Source: Deltaproteobacteria bacterium | GTDB lineage: Bacteria > Desulfobacterota_B > Binatia > UBA9968 | Assembly: GCA_016193385.1 (NCBI GenBank) | Contig: JACPSF010000067.1 | Span: forward strand, 1 to 10,545 | Direction: 5' to 3' | Length of the DNA: 10,545 bases | Part shown: in pieces, positions 4,975 to 10,545 of the stretch | How positions within the stretch are numbered: position 1 is the stretch's first letter | Layout of the letters: every line of letters starts with the position of its first letter | Position numbers and translations under genes: made by a program | Notes under the pieces: generated by a model | The model's database searches: none | Seen by the model: only the letters and a program-made list of their open reading frames with translations | What the model was told of the DNA's origin: nothing

Positions 4975-6195
4975 ATGACTTTCGCCAAAGAGGTCCTATG
5001 TCCCCGCTGTGACAGGCGCTTCCCGTGCGGCAAAATTCCGAATCTTTGCTCGTGTGGCTCCCCGCTTCTAGTTCAGTACGACCTTGAAAAGCTCACGCAC
5101 GCCGTTAAGCCGTCAGACCTGGAGCGCCGATCCCCAACGCTCTGGCGGTACCGGGAATTCCTACCGGTCAGCGATGACCGGAATATCGTCTCTTTGGTTG
5201 AGGGCTTTACGCCTTTGATCGAGGCCAAGGGGCTCGCGCGCGAGCTCAGGCTCAAAAAAGTCTGGATCAAGGATGAATCCAGAAACCCGACGGGTTCTTT
5301 CAAAGACCGCGGCCTTTGCATCGCCGTCTCGATGGCCAAAGAATTCGGCATCAAGCGACTCGCCATCCCTTCAGCCGGAAATGCCGGAGGCTCACTATCC
5401 GCCTACGCCGCCCGCGCTGGAATTGAAGCCCACGTCTTCATGCCCAAGGACACGCCCAGAGCCAATATCATCGAAGTTGAAAAATACGGCGCGCATCTCA
5501 CGCTCGTGGAAGGACTGATCAGTGACTGCGGAAGACTCATCGCCGAAGGAAAAGAAAAAGAAGGCTGGTTTGATGTCTCCACACTCAAGGAGCCCTACCG
5601 GGTGGAGGGGAAGAAGACCATAGGCTTCGAGATCGCCGAGCAGCTTGGGTGGCGCCTCCCGGACGTCATCATCTATCCCACAGGCGGCGGTACAGGACTT
5701 ATCGGCATGTGGAAGGGGTTCGCGGAATTGGAAGCGGTCGGCTGGATCAAAGGCAAAAGGCCGCGTATGGTCACGGTTCAGGCCAGCGGGTGCGCGCCGA
5801 TCGTCCGGGCTTTTGACGAGCGCAAAGAGAAGGCCGAGCCCTGGAGCGATGCCCGCACGATCGCTTCGGGCTTGAGAGTGCCTCAAGCGGTTGCGGATTT
5901 TCTGATGCTGCGGGTTCTCCGTGAAAGCAACGGCACCGCTCTCAGCGTCAGCGACGAGGAAATGCTGGCAGAGATTGCCCGAACCGGCAAGCTGGAAGGC
6001 CTTTTTTTCTGCCCCGAGGGAGCCGCGCCGGTCGCGGCGATTCGCCAGCTCGTCGAGAAACGATGGATTCAGCCCGATGCGGAAGTCGTGATCTTCAACA
6101 CGGCATCAGGGTTCAAGTATTTGGACGTTTTCGGATCTCTATTCAATCTGAGTTCAGGAGGTGAAACCCATGCGCCGAAGAATATTGTGCCTTAA
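4975..6195 (+). CDS. thrC: Threonine synthase-like PLP-dependent enzyme
   Basis: Fold-type II PLP enzyme; true threonine synthase converts O-phosphohomoserine to threonine. From ATG 4975 the protein is 406 aa. It opens with a Cys-rich segment (CPRC and CSCG, residues 9-28) that resembles the N-terminal zinc-ribbon-like part of many archaeal/bacterial-type threonine synthases. The PLP lysine lies in NPTGSFKDRG (K110), followed by SAGNAGGS (133-140) and the phosphate-binding loop PTGGGTGL (235-242). Other landmarks are PEGAAPVAA (348-356) and NTASGFKYLD near the C-terminus. A TTG start at 4915 with GAAGGA upstream would add 20 weakly conserved residues; I prefer ATG 4975 because it precedes the first CxxC at the usual distance. 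The 3' end overlaps SBP2 by 26 nt, so the two are coupled. Lying among transporter and racemase-family genes rather than other threonine genes, it may act on another substrate. Confidence 0.88.
   Translation: MTFAKEVLCPRCDRRFPCGKIPNLCSCGSPLLVQYDLEKLTHAVKPSDLERRSPTLWRYREFLPVSDDRNIVSLVEGFTPLIEAKGLARELRLKKVWIKDESRNPTGSFKDRGLCIAVSMAKEFGIKRLAIPSAGNAGGSLSAYAARAGIEAHVFMPKDTPRANIIEVEKYGAHLTLVEGLISDCGRLIAEGKEKEGWFDVSTLKEPYRVEGKKTIGFEIAEQLGWRLPDVIIYPTGGGTGLIGMWKGFAELEAVGWIKGKRPRMVTVQASGCAPIVRAFDERKEKAEPWSDARTIASGLRVPQAVADFLMLRVLRESNGTALSVSDEEMLAEIARTGKLEGLFFCPEGAAPVAAIRQLVEKRWIQPDAEVVIFNTASGFKYLDVFGSLFNLSSGGETHAPKNIVP
6156..6163 (+). promoter_or_regulatory. Strong ribosome-binding site of SBP2 inside the thrC-like gene
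   Basis: AGGAGGTG lies 6 nt before ATG 6170 and within the last codons of the upstream gene. It fixes the SBP2 start at 6170 rather than at the GTG (6161) that forms part of the site itself. Confidence 0.75.
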
Positions 6196-7207
6196 CTTGC
6201 TGGTTGTGGTGTGGGGGCTGTTTGCGGCCGACAAGCTGCTCGCGGCGGAAGAAAACTTTTATCAGGGGAAAACCCTACGCTTCGTTGTCGGATTTTCTCC
6301 GGGCGGAGGCTTTGACGCTTTTACCCGGCTGATCGGCCGCCATATCGGCAGGCACATTCCAGGAAACCCGGCTGTCGTCGTGGAGAACATGACCGGAGCG
6401 GGCAGCCTGGTCGCGGCCAATTACATTTACAACAAAGCCAAGCCGGATGGCCTGACGGTCGGGACTTTCAACGGCGGGCTCGTCGTCCAGCAGATCCTAG
6501 GCCGCAAGGGAGTCGAATTCGACGCCAGAAAGTCCGAGTGGCTCGGCGTGCCGGTGCAGGCCAGCTCGGTGTGCGCCCTCCGAAAGGGAAGCGGGATTGG
6601 CAGCTTGGAACAATGGTTCGCCGCCAAAGAACCGGTCAAACTGGGAGGCAGCGCGCCTGGAGCCGTGAGCACCGACGATATACCGAGAATCCTTAAAGCC
6701 GCGCTCAACCTTCCTCTCGTCGTCGTCGACGGCTACAAAGGCACGGCTGATATCCGTCTAGCCGTAGAATCGGGAGAGGTGGCCGGAGTCTGTAACACCT
6801 GGGAATCCTTCAAAGCGACCTGGCCGAGAGAGATCCAGTCCGGGGCCATCAAAATGCTAATCCAGATGCTACCGAAAAAACATCCGGAGCTCACGGAAGT
6901 GCCCAACGCCGTTGACTATGCAAAGAGCGAAGAGGGGCGTAAAATGATTCGGGTCGCCTATGACATGAACGCCATCCTGTGGATCTACGCGTTGCCACCG
7001 GCTATGCCGAAAGATCGCCTTCAGCAGCTCCGGCGCGCTTTTATGAACACGCTGCGGGACCCCGCCTACCTGGCCGAAGCCAAAAAAGCGAATGTAGACA
7101 CCGATCCGCTGGGCGGCGAAGAGGTCGAAAAGATTGTCGGCAGGTTTTTTGCATTGGAGTCCGACTTCGTCCAACGATTGAAGACCATACTAATCCCGAG
7201 CGGGTAA
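6170..7207 (+). CDS. TTT-family (TctC/Bug) periplasmic solute-binding protein 2
   Basis: This secreted organic-acid-binding protein of the tripartite tricarboxylate transporter family has 345 aa from ATG 6170. The signal peptide is RRR followed by a hydrophobic stretch, with cleavage after LLAA (residue 26) before EENFYQGK. It shares the landmarks of SBP1: GGGFDAFTR (45-53), HIPGNPAVVVENMTGAGS (62-79), KPDGLTVGTF, EFDARKSEWLGVPV, TDDIPRIL and the LPPAMPKDR segment. A large share of positions are identical to SBP1 by eye, so the two arose by duplication. The gene starts inside the thrC-like gene and is followed after about 100 nt by an AMDase-family enzyme, suggesting that its ligand is a substrate of that operon. 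No TctA/TctB partner is seen. The ligand is unknown. Confidence 0.94.
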   Translation: MRRRILCLNLLVVVWGLFAADKLLAAEENFYQGKTLRFVVGFSPGGGFDAFTRLIGRHIGRHIPGNPAVVVENMTGAGSLVAANYIYNKAKPDGLTVGTFNGGLVVQQILGRKGVEFDARKSEWLGVPVQASSVCALRKGSGIGSLEQWFAAKEPVKLGGSAPGAVSTDDIPRILKAALNLPLVVVDGYKGTADIRLAVESGEVAGVCNTWESFKATWPREIQSGAIKMLIQMLPKKHPELTEVPNAVDYAKSEEGRKMIRVAYDMNAILWIYALPPAMPKDRLQQLRRAFMNTLRDPAYLAEAKKANVDTDPLGGEEVEKIVGRFFALESDFVQRLKTILIPSG

Positions 7208-7213
7208 ACCCGC
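7200..7213. repeat. Short inverted repeat across the SBP2 stop codon
   Basis: GCGGGT and ACCCGC form a 6-bp inverted repeat with a 2-nt centre that includes the TAA. A real hairpin would need a larger loop. It could slow ribosomes or polymerase, but no T-run follows and the operon appears to continue. Confidence 0.25.
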
Positions 7214-7296
7214 AGGTTTGCCGTTTCCCGGTGCCTGACAGGTTGGCGAGTCTCAAGTCACCGATGTCCCTCGCAGCCAATAGGCGGCACAGAACT

Positions 7297-7303
7297 GAGG
7301 AGG
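7297..7303 (+). promoter_or_regulatory. Ribosome-binding site deciding the AMDase-family start
   Basis: GAGGAGG lies 5 nt before GTG 7309, while the in-frame ATG at 7264 has no purine-rich site. The resulting N-terminus (V)IGWRARIGHVAPS matches the family start. Confidence 0.7.
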
Positions 7304-7308
7304 TTAAG

Positions 7309-8046
7309 GTGATCGGTTGGAGAGCGCGAATCGGGCATGTCGCCCCATCCAGGGGTGATGTTTTTGTCTATGAATTTTACAGGGTTCTTCCGGACGGGTT
7401 CATGATTTTAAACACGACGGGAACCGTCCGACGACTGGTGGACGATCATCTGGAAAGGCAGTTCCAGAGGATAGAAGAGGCAACGGTTGACCTCGCCGAA
7501 TGCGGCGCGGAATTCATCATCATCGGAGGCTCCCCGATATTCACCCGCTTGGGAATCGGCAGTGATCGTGAGATTGCGGCCAAGTTGGAGGCCAAAGTCG
7601 GGGTTCCCGTGGCCGCCGGAATGACGTGTGAGGTCGAGGCGCTCAAGCACATGGGGCTCAAGAAAATAGTTGTGGCGACCCCATATCCAGAACCGCTAAC
7701 CAGGCGGGTCAGTGATTTCCTGTCCGCGTCCGGATTTGCGGTATTGAAGGCCGAAGGTCTCGGTATCGAGCGGAACTCCGAATTGTCCGACCAGCCGGAG
7801 CATGCGGCGTACAAGATTGCCCGAAAAGTTTATTTTGCCGCTTCCGAAGCGGATGGGATTTTTATTCCCTGCAATCGTTGGCCTACGATCAGCTGTATCT
7901 CGCTTCTGGAAAGGGAAACCGGCAAACCTGTTTTGAGCAGCTCGCTGTGCAATATCTGGTACGCGCTTCATCGCCTTCACATCAAAGAGGACGTCCGGGG
8001 ACATGGAAAGCTGATGGCGTCCTTAGGCAACGGCGGCAATCCGTGA
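7309..8046 (+). CDS. Arylmalonate decarboxylase / maleate isomerase-family enzyme
   Basis: Member of the Asp/Glu racemase superfamily, which uses active-site cysteines for racemisation, cis-trans isomerisation or malonate decarboxylation. From GTG 7309 it is 245 aa, the normal length. The YGWRARIG-like start, the N-half loop IIGGSPIF (71-78) and the C-half loop IPCNRWPTI (186-194), followed by ETGKPVLSSSLCNIW, give the two-domain pattern. Maleate isomerases and racemases carry a Cys in both loops; here the first loop has glycines (G73-G74) and only C188 remains. That is the arrangement of arylmalonate decarboxylase, whose G74/C188 pair falls at the same numbers. A decarboxylase-type reaction on a substituted malonate or similar acid is therefore inferred, with SBP2 upstream possibly supplying it. 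Other family members cannot be excluded. Its stop lies 23 nt from the convergent Yip1 gene. Confidence 0.85.
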   Translation: MIGWRARIGHVAPSRGDVFVYEFYRVLPDGFMILNTTGTVRRLVDDHLERQFQRIEEATVDLAECGAEFIIIGGSPIFTRLGIGSDREIAAKLEAKVGVPVAAGMTCEVEALKHMGLKKIVVATPYPEPLTRRVSDFLSASGFAVLKAEGLGIERNSELSDQPEHAAYKIARKVYFAASEADGIFIPCNRWPTISCISLLERETGKPVLSSSLCNIWYALHRLHIKEDVRGHGKLMASLGNGGNP

Positions 8047-8069
8047 AGGTAAACGCAAACGCGTATGGA

Positions 8070-8672
8070 TCATTTCGGCATCCCAGGCATCATGCCGGGT
8101 GAGGGGTAAGAGACGAATGAGCTGCCGACTGCGCCGATAACACCGAAGATCACAATCGCGGCGACGACTACGACAACCGTATAAACCAGCGCCTTGTCCT
8201 GGGGCACTTTCATGAGTACGGGAAGTCCCAAGTAAAGAAGGTAAAGACTATAGAGACCCAGGATTTGCAGGAAGGCTAGCACAGGTATCAGGTTGAAGAC
8301 GCCGGCCAGCCAGGCCGCGGTGCTGGAATAGGCTGCGACTTTTAGAGCCTGAATTTGGCTCTTCGTGCCTTGGAAGCTGGGCACAAGCGCGTCGATGACA
8401 AGCGCCAAAATGTATACGCCGGCGAGCGCCAGGACGTATGTTACCACCGCCTGTCCGATTGCACTCATCAGTGGCACCCGATAGGTGCCGGCGAAAGGGA
8501 CGCTGATTCCTATGATGGATAAACCGATGATCGACGCCACCGGCCCGATCGCCGCCAGCAGCACGATATAGGACGTGTAGAGATCCGAGACGCTGGTCGC
8601 TTCCTTCTCTACGACGGCCCACTCCTGAGCCGGCTGCACGAGTATGTTCTTTACCCGTTCCGTTAGATTCAT
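8070..8672 (-). CDS. Yip1 domain family integral membrane protein
   Basis: The 200-residue protein opens with the Yip1-type juxtamembrane segment (VKNILVQPAQEWAVVEKE, residues 7-24), followed by about five hydrophobic segments near 33-56, 70-96, 118-134, 135-153 and 162-185. The loop YLGLPVLMKVPQDKA (147-161) between the last helices is a strong family signature. The C-terminus is a short Pro/Met/Gly-rich tail. Bacterial Yip1 proteins sit in the inner membrane and have no settled function. ATG 8672 is preceded by AGGAGG with a 6-nt spacing. It is the last gene of a minus-strand run of membrane proteins, 94 nt behind the 89-aa gene, and converges on the AMDase-family gene. Confidence 0.88.
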   Translation of the reverse strand: MNLTERVKNILVQPAQEWAVVEKEATSVSDLYTSYIVLLAAIGPVASIIGLSIIGISVPFAGTYRVPLMSAIGQAVVTYVLALAGVYILALVIDALVPSFQGTKSQIQALKVAAYSSTAAWLAGVFNLIPVLAFLQILGLYSLYLLYLGLPVLMKVPQDKALVYTVVVVVAAIVIFGVIGAVGSSFVSYPSPGMMPGMPK

Positions 8673-8766
8673 CTTTTTCCTCCTATCTTGTTTCCGCCGT
8701 TATTCATGCAAGTGCTTCTCAATGGTTTCGCTTCCTCATGCCGATTGCTCCGCGGCCCCCTTGTTC

Positions 8767-9036
8767 TTAACCACCCCAGCCCAGAGCTGCGATCACGATC
8801 AAAATGACGCCAAGCGCCGCTGCTGAAAGCCATGCGTCCACGCCGTAATGTTGCCAATAGAACATCACCAGGCTAAAAGCCGATCGGCCCCCAAACCTCA
8901 AGCCAAACGCACGGGGAGCCGTGTAGCTTCCGTATTTGGCAACGTTATGATTGGGATGATCGCGCCGCACGCGGAAAAACATACCGAACCAGCCCACAAG
9001 CAAGAGGACAAGGCCTAAGATCACGAGAGTTTCCAT
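8767..9036 (-). CDS. Small two-helix membrane protein, unknown function
   Basis: The 89-residue product has hydrophobic segments at about 3-22 and 67-88, joined by a basic loop (FRVRRDHPNHNVAKYGSYTAPRAFG), so both ends probably lie on the same side of the membrane. AGAGG lies 5 nt before ATG 9036, which supports the start. No family is recognised. It sits 75 nt downstream of the 167-aa gene on the same strand and may be cotranscribed. The consistent ribosome site and membrane topology argue that it is real. Confidence 0.65.
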   Translation of the reverse strand: METLVILGLVLLLVGWFGMFFRVRRDHPNHNVAKYGSYTAPRAFGLRFGGRSAFSLVMFYWQHYGVDAWLSAAALGVILIVIAALGWGG

Positions 9037-9056
9037 TTTTACCTCTGTTTCTGCGC

Positions 9057-9088
9057 ACGTTGTGCACGGTCATCCGGTCGGTGCACCG
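9057..9088. repeat. GTGCAC-rich palindromic patch between membrane-protein genes
   Basis: CGGTGCACCG (9079-9088) is a perfect 10-bp palindrome, and a second GTGCAC lies at 9062-9067, itself part of GCAC-GTT-GTGC (9057-9067). ACCGT/ACGGT arms can also form a 5-bp stem. The patch lies in the 75-nt gap after the 167-aa gene and could be a weak terminator, a processing site or a dimer-binding operator. Confidence 0.35.
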
Positions 9089-9111
9089 TCTGCGATTTGA
9101 ACGCTCTCCGG

Positions 9112-9615
9112 CTAGCCGCGCGTCGGCTCATTGTCGACCGCGACTGGTGCATTGGCGATTCCCAGGAATTCACGGACAGCCCGAAAGCATTCGAGCGTAT
9201 TCTCCTTCGAGCCGTCGTAGAAGTCGCTCCACTTGATGCGCTCTCCTTCCGCCGTCACGTAGTAGATATAATAACTTGGGGCGCTACGCCCGCGGATCTC
9301 CTCGACGACGACGTCCGCGATGCTATCGAGCGACAGCTCGCGCCGGGCCGATCCCCACAGCGCCTCCGAGTCTATTGTAAACATTCCGCGCCAGCGCTCG
9401 AACCGATGCGTCCTCGTCCGATTGAACAGCAGAATCTTCAGCCCGAGCAATACGAAAAACGCGCCGATAATTACCATGAACCAGCTCGGGCCTTTGGTCC
9501 ATCCGGCAATGGCGGCGAACCCGCCCAAGCCCGCGCACATCAATCCGAGGAAGATCTTAGTGCCGAAGCCGTCATCGACGACGAGCGTGTCCGGGGTTCG
9601 CTGTGTCACGCGCAT
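9112..9615 (-). CDS. Hypothetical membrane protein, two helices plus soluble C-terminal domain
   Basis: 167 residues. A short polar N-terminus (MRVTQRTPDTLVVDDGFG) precedes two transmembrane segments near 21-39 and 44-64. A C-terminal soluble part of about 100 residues, rich in beta-type alternation (HRFERWRGMFTID, SIADVVVEEIRG and YYIYYVTAEGERIKWSDFY), resembles the small PH-like domains fused to membrane hairpins in many bacterial proteins. That resemblance is by layout only. ATG 9615 is the first start in frame; a GAGG 16 nt upstream is rather far, so the start is less certain, and a GTG two codons in is an alternative. It belongs to the same minus-strand run as the genes on both sides. 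Confidence 0.75.
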   Translation of the reverse strand: MRVTQRTPDTLVVDDGFGTKIFLGLMCAGLGGFAAIAGWTKGPSWFMVIIGAFFVLLGLKILLFNRTRTHRFERWRGMFTIDSEALWGSARRELSLDSIADVVVEEIRGRSAPSYYIYYVTAEGERIKWSDFYDGSKENTLECFRAVREFLGIANAPVAVDNEPTRG

Positions 9616-9667
9616 GCGTCGAATCCATTTCCTCGAGGCGCGGAAGATAACGATAGGGCTGAAATCG

Positions 9668-10162
9668 TCATTTCGATCGAGCCCGGCGCTGACGGCGGCC
9701 GATTATGAAGAGGATAACGCTCGCAACCAAGAGCACGAGCGCCATGATTCTCCAGGTTCCGGACCTCGCCCGTTGTTCCGGAATTCGGTTGGTGTCGGGC
9801 GAGTCCGGCAGGTACTCTACAATGACCGGATCGCCTTCCTTGAGTTTCCCCCACATTTGAGGAAGCAGCTCGTATCTGCCCTCGAGCGTGCGTCCTTCCT
9901 TCGTCGTAAACCTGTAGCTGACATAGTGTTTGGAAGGCGAGCTAGGGCTTCCCCCGGTAGAGCTGGTGCCTGGAGAGTAGGTTTTTTGCAGGACAATCCC
10001 TTGGACCCTTACCCCTCCCTTTTCGTAATAGCCTTCTTCGCAGCTAAGGCGGAGAAAAACCAGACCGAAGATGAGAAAGGCCCAGCCGAGAAAAGGCCAT
10101 AGCGACCTTTTTCCGGGCTGATAAGACGAGGGCGGGCCTTGTGTGGGTTGCTTCTCCGTCAT
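9668..10162 (-). CDS. DUF3592-like membrane protein
   Basis: 164 residues. A proline-rich polar N-terminus (1-19) is followed by a transmembrane segment at about 21-40 and an extracytoplasmic-type domain (50-128). That domain contains VRVQGIVLQKTY, KHYVSYRFTTKEGRTLEGRYEL and GDPVIVEYLPDSPDTNRI, the pattern of DUF3592 domains (G-x-V, a beta-rich core, then V-x-Y-x-P-x-x-P). A second transmembrane segment (139-156) and a basic tail close the protein. It starts 3 nt after the stop of the right-edge gene; GGGCGG in that gene's 3' end serves as ribosome site, so the two are coupled. The domain is known from many bacterial membrane proteins, but its function is not established. Confidence 0.8.
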   Translation of the reverse strand: MTEKQPTQGPPSSYQPGKRSLWPFLGWAFLIFGLVFLRLSCEEGYYEKGGVRVQGIVLQKTYSPGTSSTGGSPSSPSKHYVSYRFTTKEGRTLEGRYELLPQMWGKLKEGDPVIVEYLPDSPDTNRIPEQRARSGTWRIMALVLLVASVILFIIGRRQRRARSK

Positions 10163-10165
10163 TCG

Positions 10166-10545
10166 CTAGCCGCCCTCAGTGACCGTGCGAATCGGCTCGC
10201 GCCAGTCGATGACGACCTTCTTGTGGTTCTCCCGATCGACCCGCACCCTCACAAGGGTCCCTGCGGCGAGCCGCTGAAGCAGCTCCGGATCGACGACCTG
10301 CCTGATCCCGACCGGATAGGCAGCTCCGCCCGCTTCAACGTTCAGGTTAAATTTTACGATCGGGTACTGTCGGTTATAGCGCCAGCCGGTAGGTTCTAGA
10401 GATGTAATGGTGGCTGAGCCCACGACGCCGTTCGTGAGGATTTCCTCGTCGCCGGTGAAGAACGAGAACAGCCGCACGAGCGCGGGGACGCCGAGCCAGG
10501 CGACGGCAAGCAAAATCGCGGCGGCAAAAAGCGACTCCCGCCGCG
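10166..10545 (-). CDS. DUF3592-like membrane protein, 5' end beyond the right edge
   Basis: The frame is open to the right edge. The first visible codons (RRESLFAAAI, then LLAVAWLGVPAL) have no ATG, and a TTG at 10513 lies inside what looks like a transmembrane helix, so the true start is outside the window. After that helix the domain reads NGVVGSATITSLEPTGWRYN, PIVKFNLNVEAGG, VDPELLQRLAAGTLVRVRVD and VVIDW, the beta-rich layout of DUF3592-type domains, ending without a second helix. It is the first visible gene of the minus-strand membrane-protein run and is coupled to the next gene by a 3-nt gap. Confidence 0.7.
   Translation of the reverse strand, partial: RRESLFAAAILLAVAWLGVPALVRLFSFFTGDEEILTNGVVGSATITSLEPTGWRYNRQYPIVKFNLNVEAGGAAYPVGIRQVVDPELLQRLAAGTLVRVRVDRENHKKVVIDWREPIRTVTEGG

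Noticed and set aside
6979..7308. Long N-terminal extension of the AMDase-family frame
   Set aside because: It overlaps SBP2 in another frame; the GAGGAGG site and the IGWRARIG alignment place the start at 7309.
9097..10102. Plus-strand frames of 203 and 260 aa
   Set aside because: Antisense shadows of the 167-aa and DUF3592-like genes; the real strand shows membrane helices and domain patterns.
1..10545. tRNA or rRNA genes
   Set aside because: No cloverleaf-like GTTCRA/CCA pattern or rRNA-like stretch was found on either strand by eye.

Overview
The window looks like chromosomal DNA from an uncultured, moderately GC-rich proteobacterium-like organism. My best guess is a Deltaproteobacteria/Desulfobacterota-, Binatota- or NC10-type soil or groundwater lineage, because orphan TctC/Bug-type solute-binding proteins of the kind seen here are abundant there. 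This is inference; no rRNA, tRNA or taxonomic marker is present.

Region 1 (1-1969, all minus strand) is a broken defence locus. Read in its own direction it runs: the last ~120 codons of hsdM; an ATGA-overlapping hsdS that stops inside its second target-recognition domain and continues in frame into an unrelated GxRHGG tail; a 31-codon stub of a DUF262 (GmrSD-like) gene, one base behind that tail; and the N-terminal third of a Fic AMPylase gene leaving the left edge. Three gene bodies are cut at three separate points, so this is either an eroded defence island or, less likely, a chimeric assembly.

Region 2 (about 1950-3103, plus strand) holds a protein with an HExxH zinc-protease motif. Its 5' end collides with the hsdM remnant exactly at a perfect 7-bp stem/4-nt loop inverted repeat. 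About 400 bp without a credible gene follow, containing a long imperfect hairpin with a minus-strand T-run, a short direct repeat and an imperfect inverted repeat.

Region 3 (3077-3700) is a complete higBA toxin-antitoxin module: a palindromic operator, GTG-started higB, higA, and an inverted repeat over the higA stop codon.

Region 4 (3810-8046) is metabolic. Two paralogous tripartite-tricarboxylate-transporter (TTT) solute-binding proteins lie either side of a divergent promoter region. The rightward operon is a threonine-synthase-like PLP enzyme, SBP2 (overlapping it by 26 nt) and an arylmalonate decarboxylase/maleate isomerase-family enzyme with a single active-site-type cysteine. No TctA/TctB permease is present. 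The set suggests capture and processing of an organic acid whose identity cannot be read from the sequence.

Region 5 (8070-10545, minus strand) is a run of five small membrane proteins: a partial DUF3592-like protein at the right edge, a DUF3592-like protein, a two-helix protein with a soluble C-terminal domain, an 89-aa membrane protein and a Yip1-family protein. They may form one operon; their role is unknown.
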